A stretch of 18,447 nucleotides of DNA from Chromera velia (lineage: Eukaryota; Sar; Chromeraceae). Where the stretch lies: positions 1-18,447 of the forward strand of contig JAHBMJ010002490.1 in the NCBI GenBank assembly GCA_018398765.1, in the 5' to 3' direction. The notes below the pieces were generated by a model. The model made no database searches, was not told the origin of the DNA, and was given only the letters and a program-made list of their open reading frames with translations. This document shows, piece by piece, positions 9,896 through 17,779 of the stretch (positions within the stretch are counted from its first letter, which is position 1; every line of letters starts with the position of its first letter). A program made the position numbers and the translations under genes.

Positions 9896-10763
9896 ATAGG
9901 GGTATAAGAACGGGGGGGGGGGATGCGTTCGAGCTCTTAGGACTCCAGATCCGACGGGGTCCCCCCCGTTCGAGCTCTAGGGAGATCAGACCCCTGTGAA
10001 CGGGGACCCTCCCGTTCGGAGAGCTCTAGGTGAGAAAAAGTGCTAGGTCATGAACACAACCTAGATGATGACCTTCATGAAGCCTAAACTATTCTCAACT
10101 CTAACTCAAAACATACTTAAACTTCTGAAACTCTAGCTAAAATCTTCTTATAACATTTTGTAACTTAAATAAAGTTAACTTCAGCATCAATTAAATTTAA
10201 CTCCGTTATGAGGTGTCATTAATCAGCTTTTAATTTTTTCTAATTTGTCATCAAACAAAGAATGGCAGAGGCAGAAACACTTGTGATATAGACAGTAGGT
10301 GATCGATGTGCCCTTTTGAAGTATAAATCTTCACAGCATCTTGAAAGGACTTCAGAGGGAAAGACAATGAAAAAATTAATGGTCGGCAACGGATTAGCGA
10401 ATCGGATCTCAATGGGGTCCGGGCTTGAGTAGCAGAATCAGCAGTAGTGAGCGGTGCGAGGGCATCACAGTCAGCAGCAGTGTAAGGTAAGACCATACAA
10501 GAAAGCGACTGTTCACAGAAGGCGAGGCATGGCAGGGCAGGTGAATCATTCAATAACAGACTTGAAAAATTAATTTTGATCGCGCGCACAAACTCCGCGC
10601 AACTCCGCGCGCCCCCCCCCCCNTGTTCGATCCGATGGGTCCCCTCCCCCGTTCGCGCTCTGCGGCCCCGTCCGAAGGACAGGGCCCCCCCGTCGGGCAG
10701 GCTCTTGCCTGCCCTGCCGACGGGGTTCCCCCCCCCCGTTCAAAAGAGATTTTACACCCCTAT
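9896..10763. mobile_element. hAT-like non-autonomous element nested in the left arm (868 bp)
   Basis: The ends ATAGGGGTATAA (from 9896) and TTACACCCCTAT (to 10763) are inverted repeats with one mismatch. The element is flanked by a perfect 8-bp direct repeat ACCCAGAT (9888-9895 and 10764-10771). The right arm retains the uninterrupted site, reading AAACCCAGATGTTTGG on the left-arm strand (about 16501-16518), which proves insertion. An 8-bp duplication and TAGGG-type ends fit the hAT superfamily; other 8-bp families are not excluded. The interior has no transposase. It has poly-G/poly-C tracts and repeated CCGTTCGAGCTCTAGG-like units near the left end, with a related copy near the right. One ambiguous base lies at 10623. 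Confidence 0.85.
10690..10725. repeat. GC-rich hairpin near the right end of the hAT-like element
   Basis: CGTCGGGCAGGC, TCTT, then GCCTGCCCTGCCGACG can fold back on itself with a short bulge. It sits about 40-75 bp inside the right terminus. It may be a subterminal protein-binding or structure-forming site, which is inference. Confidence 0.6.
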
Positions 10764-11229
10764 ACCCAGATGTTTGGGTGCCACCTGCGGTAGCTAGGAG
10801 CGGTGGGGGCCATGGGGAGGAGCAGGGGGGGGGGTAACAGGTCAGGCTGGGAGTAGCAGGTCAAAGAGGCGGCGGTGCACGGAGAGGGAAGGGAGGAGCG
10901 GGGGCCGCGGGGCAACTGGTGAGCAGATGAAAGAAAGAAAGAAACGCTGTGACGGTCTTATGTTGACTAAATTGTCATGATTGATACGATCATATAAATT
11001 TAATTATGGTATTTTCTAATTTTTTCAGGCTTTTTTGATTACTAATTTTCGACTATAAACAGTGAATAACTTGAAACTAGCACCTAATGTGAGCGTAAAT
11101 ATTGATTTAAACTATTTAAAAACACTACTAAGGCATAGATTCTATAATAAAACGTTCTAAAAATGCATTAAAGCCTAATTTAAAAGCATAAAATAATACG
11201 AAAAAATGAGGTTTCTATTAATTAAAAGT

Positions 11230-11304
11230 GAACCTGTTTTTGAACCTGTTTTTGAACCTGATTCAGATTCATTACTTCGAAGTGAACCTTGAACCTTGAA
11301 CCTT
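11230..11304 (+). repeat. Inner GAACCTG/GAACCTT array, left arm
   Basis: Three GAACCTG units spaced by TTTTT or similar are followed, after a short palindromic stretch with TTCGAA, by three GAACCTT units. The right arm has fewer units of each type at 15995-16050 in inverted orientation. Confidence 0.8.
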
Positions 11305-11942
11305 TTCCTAGCACTACTTTGCCCTTTCTCTTTCACTTTTCCCCCCTTCCCCTTTCGATTCACGTCTCTCTTCTGGCTGGCCTCCAAGCTTGACAAAGAC
11401 GATCGACCAGCCTAGCCGTCAGTGTGGCCCATCACCAGCTGCGCTAGCCAGCTGCAGGTTTTTTAGCCTCTCTGCAGGCAACAACAACAGCAAAATCTGT
11501 GTGAAGGGCGCTAACAAGAACGACGTTCAAGCTTGTGGGTATGATAGTTAGAGTTTACCGATCTCTGAAGACAAAATACTGAGCTGTCTCAAACAGAAAG
11601 TTAACTGCACTTTCCGCCCGATTGTTTGACTCGTCTACCATCTCCAGCCATTGGTTTCAAACAACCCGGGTGGGTATTGATCTAAAACGTGAACACAGTG
11701 CGAATGGTACGTAAACCCACCTTCTGTCAAGACAGCTCAGTGACGTGGTCAGCAACGATAAAAAGTCAGGAGCAACAAAAGGCCAGTCTTTGAAGCAGGT
11801 AAGGAGAAGCAAAAAAGGGAGAGCAAAAGGGAAGGGAATGTATCAAGAGGAAAATCAGACTATTCCCAAGAGGCCTTTTTGAATAAGTACTCTGTTGGCA
11901 CTTTCAACCAAAGAGCACGGCCTTTTAGGGTGTGGGGTGATG

Positions 11943-13240
11943 TTAGAAAGAGAGGTAAAGATAAAATTCAGAAAATTTTGGAAGCAAGGGGCCTGGGCTG
12001 AGGAAGGGAAAAAGATGGGGAGAGAAGAAAGGAAGGAGGGAGGAAGGAAGGGGGGGAAGAAAAGGATGGAGGGAGTAAGGAAGGGGGGGCCCGACCAATA
12101 GGTAATAGAAGGGGGAGGAGAGAGTCTGAGGGCGATGGTGGATCGAATGAGAATGAATGAGAGGAATAGGAGAAGGAGGACAGAAGACGAAAAGTGTTGA
12201 AGGATGACAAAGAGTAAGAAATGGAGACAAAAGAATGAGGGGCGGAGCGGAGGGGGCACACAGGGGGGACCAAGGGGTCAACCAACAAACGGCGAAAAGA
12301 GGGGGTGAGAGAAGGGAGGGAGAAATTAAGATCGAGAATAGGGGAGAGGTTTACCGGTCATTTGAAGTATCCTCGTCCCATTTGTCTCCTCTGCGCTCTC
12401 GCTTCCTTGGAGGATGCGCCTCTGAAGCAGGGCTTGGGTCTCTCATTCGGATAGGCAGCCCAAGTTCCCTCCTTGCTGCCTCCTCAAATACAGAAAGGCG
12501 GTGCGTGGAGCGATCATAGATGTCTTTCTGTGTCGTTTAAGAGATGGTGAGGAGCGAAAACATGCCTGTTCACAGTTTCTCTCAAACTTTCCTGCCCCTC
12601 TCGGTGCCCTCAATATTCCTTACCATCTCAGCGATGTGAAGGAGTGTTGACGCAATCTGAATCAGATGCTGGTCCTCACTGGCTTCGAAGAGACCGTCCA
12701 AATCGGAGATGGATTGATTCTGCATTTTCTTGTAAGTCTGAAAGACTTGTGCGAGGTTAGCCTTGCAGACCCCTAGGGCATTTGAATCAGTAAAACGAAA
12801 CCAATGTCCATGAGTTTCTTTCCATGTGTTGACTCCCATTGTGAGTCCGCACACCGAGCGTAGAATTGGCCCCATGCGCTGTGGTAGGGGACATTTGATA
12901 AACGCTTCACAAACGAAGTCCTCGGTGGCCATCTAAACCTTGATTAGCTCAAAACACAAGTTTAAAATGCTGTCAACGTCCTTGGGCAGGTTTGGATAAT
13001 TACGTGGTGCTAGGTATGTAAGAAAACACGTAGGATGCCTCGTAAGAAATCCTCCATTGACAGCGGCCGTCACAAGGTTTTTCAGTCGGAAGTGTCCGCT
13101 GTAGCTTAATCCAAGCATCCGGAGGGCGAGTCTATATGCCCTGCCTCCAAAACACCTAGAGGACAAAGCTTGTTCGATCTCCTGAAGCCCAAAAAATCCT
13201 GTATTGCAGAAAGCATAACAAGCAAAGTGGCTCAGCAATA
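11943..13240 (-). CDS. Gene L: unidentified spliced gene of the inverted-repeat core, minus strand
   Basis: The proposed minus-strand exons, in order, are about 13240-12624, 12527-12355 and 11997-11943, around 280 codons. Exon 1 lacks a nearby ATG: the frame opens after TAA 13247-13245, and CAG|TATTGC at 13241 is a plausible acceptor, so a 5' exon is probably missing. It has one in-frame TAG (12935-12933) just before ATGGCCACC, so translation could instead start there. Donor ATG|GTAAGG and acceptor CACAG|AAAGAC define a 96-nt phase-0 intron. Exon 2 is highly charged with a basic, nuclear-signal-like PPRKRERR. Donor CCG|GTAAAC (phase 2) then joins CTCAG|CCCAGG inside the left arm, adding about 18 residues ending FYLYLSF. 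No domain is recognised. The TAG may mean a pseudogene, read-through or a wrong model. Confidence 0.4.
11998..12354 (-). other. Proposed last intron of gene L, running into the left arm
   Basis: Read on the minus strand, the intron starts at GTAAAC (12354), 16 nt outside the arm boundary, and ends at CTTCCTCAG (11998) inside the arm. A very long pyrimidine-rich tract fills most of its length. It is phase 2. Confidence 0.4.
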
Positions 13241-13453
13241 CTGCTTATGTTGGTGTGGGAAGGTTCTGTGAAAGCATTATGTGTTGAAGAGACCTGCCGA
13301 GCGAGCTTAACGATCGGGAAAAAGATGCACCACACTGTTACACTGGCAAATCATTAACCAAAGGTTCATTTGCATTGGGCTTTAATGTCAATGCGTATTA
13401 ATTTGTTTATGGATCGACACACACATACAATTAAGGCCTGGAAACGTACGTAT

Positions 13454-13640
13454 ATGGCCCGGAAAACGAAGCTGAGAGGGTACTTAACAAAAAATATACC
13501 TCCTAGACCACACGGATGGCTGCGTCCGACGTTTACAGGAAGATCTGACACACGCCAAGCTCGGCCCCGGAAAGACAATTCAGCTGAGGAGGCACTTTCC
13601 AAATTTAAAGTGGAAGAATAAATTTCGCTTTCCGGGCCAT
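13454..13640. repeat. Short inverted repeat pair around a 187-bp unit
   Basis: ATGGCCCGGAAAACG (13454-13468) is matched in reverse complement by CGCTTTCCGGGCCAT (13626-13640) with one mismatch in 15. Related GGCCCCGGAAAG (about 13563-13574) and CTTTCCGGGGCC (about 13798-13809) form a second inverted pair. This could be a tiny MITE or a set of regulator sites in the divergent promoter. No clear target duplication was seen. Confidence 0.5.
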
Positions 13641-13658
13641 TCGCACGGAGTGCGTCAG

Positions 13659-13683
13659 ATATAATATATATATATATATATAT
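13659..13683. repeat. TA microsatellite
   Basis: A TATATA run lies near the midpoint of the unique core, between the two divergent genes. Confidence 0.9.
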
Positions 13684-13691
13684 GCAAATCT

Positions 13692-13721
13692 GTACGCGCG
13701 CTTTTGCGCGCGCTTTGCGCG
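13692..13721. repeat. CGCGCG-rich foldback
   Basis: Three GCGCGC blocks separated by TTTT/TTT can pair with each other, forming alternative GC hairpins directly beside the TA run. The function is unknown. Confidence 0.6.
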
Positions 13722-14044
13722 CGGAAGTGAGTCCTCTAGCCAGACCATGCATCCTTGACTTGCTTGTATCAAAAATTAATTAAGTGCATGCCCCTCTCTT
13801 TCCGGGGCCTATCTCACCCTGCGTATTCAAGTCACACATAACATATAAAGGCCAACATATACACAGCTAGTAAGACCATGGGCAGTATGCAGTTGAGGTG
13901 CACATGGCGACAGAAAGCAAAGCGTGGCGCATTTGTACATCATTGAACTAATTCTCTCAAGCGCTCAAGGCTCATGTAAGCATCTATATATATTTCAACA
14001 CGGAGTTGAAAGTTAAAACCACAATCGAGGCAAAAAGGGATTGC

Positions 14045-15355
14045 ATGGATGCTCTGAGAATGTCGCAAAGGCAGACTGATGCTGCGGTGGTTGTTACTCT
14101 CGTTGCCTCAAGGGCTTTTAGACAACGTCGATTCCGAATCAATGAGCTGCAATACCTTGCGAATCAGCAAGGTACTCAGTCACTTTCAGCACTTCTTGAC
14201 ATCTGTCGGTGCCTTCCAAGCCCCCTGGATCGGCCGGTGCTGTCACAGCTTATCCAGCAAGCCTGTGATAAGGGCCTGTGTCGAGTTTCAGGCAGCTCTT
14301 CTACTGAAGATCCCATTTATGTCATTGTCGAGGTTCCAAGAGAGCCACCAGCACTTTTGTGCGCAACACGATTACGTGCAGCAATGCAGGCTGTTCAAAA
14401 GGATATTTCTCGTTTGATACTATTGCATTTTCGGCCAAAACTGGTCGATTTGCAAGAGAAGCTTGACCGAAAGGAAGATTTACCAGACCTTGAAGGTATT
14501 TCGGAGTTGATGGAAGCGGTTAAGAAGGAACAAGATGGTCTTTCTGCTGCTGACTGGGACGACAGGGCAGTTTTGAAGGTGCTTGCATGGAAAACATCAG
14601 GGTTCACCAGGTAGAAGGGGCTGGGTAAATTTGTTTTCAATGTCACAGCAGAGGACGAGCTGAGTCGTCTGAGGACCGCATTTGAAGCCCTACTGGCAAA
14701 TTTCAACGGCCTCCGACACATCACAAACGTGAACAACCTGATTGACGACGGTAACTGGATGCTGAATGTGGGGAAAGTCGTGTCTGACATTCAATCCATT
14801 ACGGCTTCCCCCGTGGCTTTGACATTGTCTCTGAAAATGCTTAGAGACACAATTTCAGAGTTTGTCGAGGTTTGCCGCCATCCAAAAGAATGGTGAGCCT
14901 CTTGATTTCGGTCTTTTCCCACCTATCTCCCCGGCCTTTTCCTCTCTCTTTAACTACGGTTCTCGATCTTAATTTCTCCCTCCCTTCTCTCACCCCCTCT
15001 TTTTGCCGTTTGTTGGTTGACCCCTTGGTCCCCCCTCTGTGCCCCCTCCGCCCCGCCCCTCATTCTTTTATCTCCATTTCTCACTCTTTGTCATCCCTCA
15101 ACACTTTTCGCCTTCTGTCCTCCTTCTCCTATTCCTCTCATTCATTCTCATTCGATCCACCATCGCCCTCAGACTCTCTCCTCCCCCTTCTGTTACCTGT
15201 TGGTTGGGCCCCCCCTTCCTCTCTCCCTCCGTCCTTTTCTTCCCCCCCTTCCTTCCTCCCTCCTTCCTTTCTTCCCTCCCCATCTTTTTCTCTTCCTCAG
15301 CTCAGGCCCCTCGCTTCCAAAATTTTCTGAATTTTATCTTTACCTTTCTTTCTAA
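14045..15355 (+). CDS. Gene R: unidentified spliced gene of the inverted-repeat core, plus strand
   Basis: Proposed exons are 14045-14892 and 15301-15355, around 300 codons. The start is the first in-frame ATG (14045); the frame is open back to 13952, so a 5' exon is possible. The frame continues coding-like on both sides of a single in-frame TAG (14612-14614), for about 93 more codons until TGA 14894. A donor-like AATG|GTGAGC (phase 2) removes that TGA. The acceptor CTTCCTCAG|CTCAGG at 15300, inside the right arm, continues the frame for about 18 residues ending FYLYLSF to TAA 15353-15355. The protein is predicted mostly alpha-helical, with Leu-rich segments and charged helices; no domain is recognised. 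It resembles gene L weakly in hydrophobic pattern. The TAG suggests a pseudogene, read-through or a wrong exon model. Confidence 0.42.
14893..15300 (+). other. Proposed last intron of gene R, running into the right arm
   Basis: The donor GTGAGC lies 67 nt outside the arm boundary and the acceptor TCCTCAG lies within the arm. Most of the 408 nt is strongly pyrimidine-rich. It is phase 2, the same phase as the proposed last intron of gene L. Confidence 0.4.
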
Positions 15356-15994
15356 CATCACCCCACACCCCAAAAGGCCGTGCTCTTTGGTTGAAAGTGC
15401 CAACAGAGTACTTATTTAAAAAGGCCCCTTGGGAACACTCTGATTTTCCTCCCGATACATTCCCTTCCCTTTTGCTCTCCCTTTTTTGCTTCTCCCTGCC
15501 TGCTTCAAAGACTGGCCTTTTGTTGCTCCTGACTTTTTGTCGTTGCTGACCGCGTTACTGAGCTGTCTTGACAAAAGGCGGGTTTGCGTACCATTCGCAC
15601 TGTGTTCGCGTTTTGGATCAATACCCACCCGGGTTGTTTGAAACCAATGGCTGGAGATGGTAGACGAGTCAAACAATCGGGCGGAAAGTGCAGTTAACTT
15701 TCTGCTTGAGACAGCTCAGTATTTTGTCTTCAGAGATCGGTAAACTCTAATTATTATACCCACAAGCTTGAACGTCGTTCTTGTTAGCGCCCTTCACGCA
15801 GATTTTGCTGTTGTTATTGCCTGCAGAGACGCCAAAAAACCCGCAGCTGGCTAGCGCAGCTGGTGACGGGCCACACTGACGGCTAGGCTGGTCGATCATC
15901 TTTGTCGAGCTTGGAGGCCAGCCAGAAGAGAGACGTGAGTCGAAAGGGGAAGGGGGGAAAAATGAAAGGGAAAGGGCAAAGTAGTGCTAGGAAA

Positions 15995-16050
15995 AGGTTC
16001 AAGGTTCACTTCGAAGTAATGAACCTGAATCAGGTTCAAAAACAGGTTCA
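15995..16050 (-). repeat. Inner GAACCTG/GAACCTT array, right arm
   Basis: The inverted counterpart of the inner array of the left arm, with two units of each motif instead of three. Confidence 0.75.
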
Positions 16051-16851
16051 CTTTTAATTAATAGAAACCTCATTTTTTCGTGTTATTTTATGCTTTTAAA
16101 TTAGGCTTTAATGCATTTTTAGAACGTTTTATTATAGAATCTATGCCTTAGTAGTGTTTTTAAATAGTTTAAATCAATATTTACGCTCATATTAGGTGCT
16201 AGTTTCAAGTTATTCACTGTTTATAGTCGAAAATTAGTAATCAAAAAAGCCTGACAAAATTGGAAAATACCATAATTAAATTTATATGATCGTATCAATC
16301 ATAACAATTTAGTCAACATAAGACCGTCACAGCGTTTCTTTCTTTCTTTCATCTGCTCACCAGTTGCCCCGCGGCCCCCGCTCCTCCCCTCCCTCTCCGT
16401 GCACCGCCGCCTCTTTGACCTGCTGCTCCCGGCCCGGCCTGTTACCCCCCCCCCTGCTCCTCCCCATGGCCCCCACCGCTCCCAGCTACCGCGAGTGGCA
16501 CCCAAACATCTGGGTTTGCATTTGTTCTAACCTTTTGCCACATAAAATCGGATTAAAACTCTGTTTTCGAATACTCATCAGTGCACCCGATCATATGAAT
16601 TGGCAATATTGTATCACCTGCTTTGTACTTCGCATAAAGAGCAACATTCTTGTTCAAACCCCCGTCTTGTCCACTTCGGAGCCTGCCCGGTATTGTACTC
16701 AGTCCCCATGTGTGAAATTTCTAACCATCGTACCGTTATTGTTGGAACCCCCCTCTTGGAAAAGGTGTAAACAAATTTCCTGTTCCGGTTTTCCTACTTC
16801 CTTCATGGATGATCGGAACGGAGCAAGCCTTGCAGACCCCTTTTGATTAAT

Positions 16852-17089
16852 CAGTCGGGTGCTTATCAAACCAGTTCTATATCTCTGATTTCGGCTTTGG
16901 TGCACAAGACACGACCTGAGGTGTCAGAGAGAATGGGACCGCTGGAATTTTTTTTAACAAAGAGAATGAAAAAGGGTTGTACAGTGAAAGAGGTCGGACC
17001 CATGGGTAGCCCTCTTGTAGCTGGGAGTTCAAAAAAAAAGATTCGGAGACGGCAGTAGCGGAAGCAAGCAGAAGGACTGCTGTCTTTAC
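16852..17089. other. Right-arm-specific 238-nt segment
   Basis: The arms match up to TTTTGATTAAT (16841-16851) and again from GAGTCTGAAGC (17090). Between these points the right arm has 238 nt and the left arm only about 13 nt (CATGCCGGCAGGG, near 9539-9551). No terminal repeats or target duplication flank it, so a deletion with filler in the left arm is as likely as an insertion here. Confidence 0.7.
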
Positions 17090-17440
17090 GAGTCTGAAGC
17101 AGCCCTTCCAAAAAGACATTGTCAATTATACTGTCGTGCAGACTGTTGTCAAACAAACTCTATACTTCCTCATTCTTTCAGTGGAGACTGTCCGTTTTGA
17201 TGCGGGGCCTTACAAGTAGAAAACTTGGTAAGTCACGTGTACTTCTTCACTTCTGCAACCGTCAACATGAGTTTTCATGCTGACATATGCTGACATGCGT
17301 CTGTCCGATACAATAGATTGAACCGGCTGGGGGCAGTTACTGTGCGTGCGACTCCGGCTCCTTATTTCACCTATATGAGCCGTGGGCGGCGCGCAGGCCT
17401 GGCCAGCCTTGTGCTAGTGGCCGCACGTCTCGCCTCCAAA

Positions 17441-17479
17441 ACAGGTTCAACAGGTTCAAAACAGGTTCAACAGGTTCAC
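17441..17479 (-). repeat. Outer GAACCTG iteron-like array, right arm
   Basis: Four AACAGGTTCA units (reverse complement of GAACCTGTT) match the five-unit array in the left arm. Confidence 0.85.
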
Positions 17480-17612
17480 TTTTTCAAATTTGAACCTTTT
17501 CTCAATAAACATTTTCCCAGCCCTAGCCCGATAAAGGTTGATCGCATTTCCAGGATTCGGAGAATCTTCTTTTTGTCCCCGTAGTCATACAACGGCTACA
17601 ATTTGAAGAGTG

Positions 17613-17779
17613 CTTTCCGACCTTTGAATCTGGGGATGTTTCTACTGACACCCCTCTAATGATATGCCCTCGCAAACGGTTCTAAATTTTAAAAGTACAT
17701 TCAAGCACTATTTAAATTTATTAGAGCAAATCTATATATGAACGAGCAAGCATACTTAGTTTACTAAACTAATTTGTTT
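17613..17779. other. AT-rich spacer between the right arm and the retrotransposon remnant
   Basis: No gene or repeat is recognised. The first bases after the arm (CTTTCCGAC) do not match those just before the left arm (TTCAATGC), so no target duplication is seen. Confidence 0.4.

Larger units (their letters stand above)
8993..12338. repeat. Left arm of a very long inverted repeat (carries a nested insertion)
   Basis: Beginning at CACTCTTCAAATTG, this stretch is the reverse complement of 14960-17612 along essentially its full length. It differs by scattered substitutions, changes in tandem copy number, a nested 868-bp insertion (9896-10763) and a short replaced segment near 9540. The match ends inward at GATCGAGAA (12330-12338). 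Outside CACTC the flanks are unrelated to those of the right arm, and I saw no target-site duplication. No protein-coding gene lies wholly within the arm; short frames shared with the right arm show amino-acid changes that do not look selected. It could be the terminal repeat of a large DNA transposon or linear element, or half of an inverted segmental duplication. Confidence 0.9.
12339..14959. other. Unique core between the inverted-repeat arms
   Basis: About 2.6 kb is not shared with the arms. It holds gene L (leftward) and gene R (rightward), separated by about 0.8 kb of intergenic sequence (13241-14044). That intergenic part contains GGCCC(C)GGAAA inverted repeats, a TA microsatellite and a CGCGCG-rich foldback. 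No recognisable transposase, polymerase or capsid gene was found. Confidence 0.6.
14960..17612. repeat. Right arm of the very long inverted repeat
   Basis: From TTCTCGATC to GAAGAGTG this is the reverse complement of the left arm (8993-12338). It lacks the nested hAT-like element, showing the empty ACCCAGAT site (about 16507-16514 on this strand as ATCTGGGT). It has a 238-nt stretch (16852-17089) that in the left arm is replaced by about 13 nt. Many differences from the left arm are transitions, often at CpG. No gene lies wholly inside it. Confidence 0.9.

Noticed and set aside
13366-13752. 128-codon minus-strand frame as first exon of gene L
   Set aside because: It crosses the TA microsatellite and the inverted-repeat pairs, competes with a plus-strand frame, and has no clear donor in phase with gene L.
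14602-14652. A 38-nt intron (GTAGAA to GTCACAG) that would remove the TAG in gene R
   Set aside because: It is very short, and splicing it shifts the frame away from the long coding-like continuation.
14872-15419. Ser/Pro/Leu-rich open frames in the inner right arm and their mirror frames at 11855-12288
   Set aside because: These overlap in several frames and arise from the pyrimidine-rich tract, so they lack coding character apart from the short proposed last exon.
8982-17625. Target-site duplication for the long inverted-repeat structure
   Set aside because: Flanks TTCAATGC (left) and CTTTCCGAC (right) do not match at any plausible length, so none is claimed.
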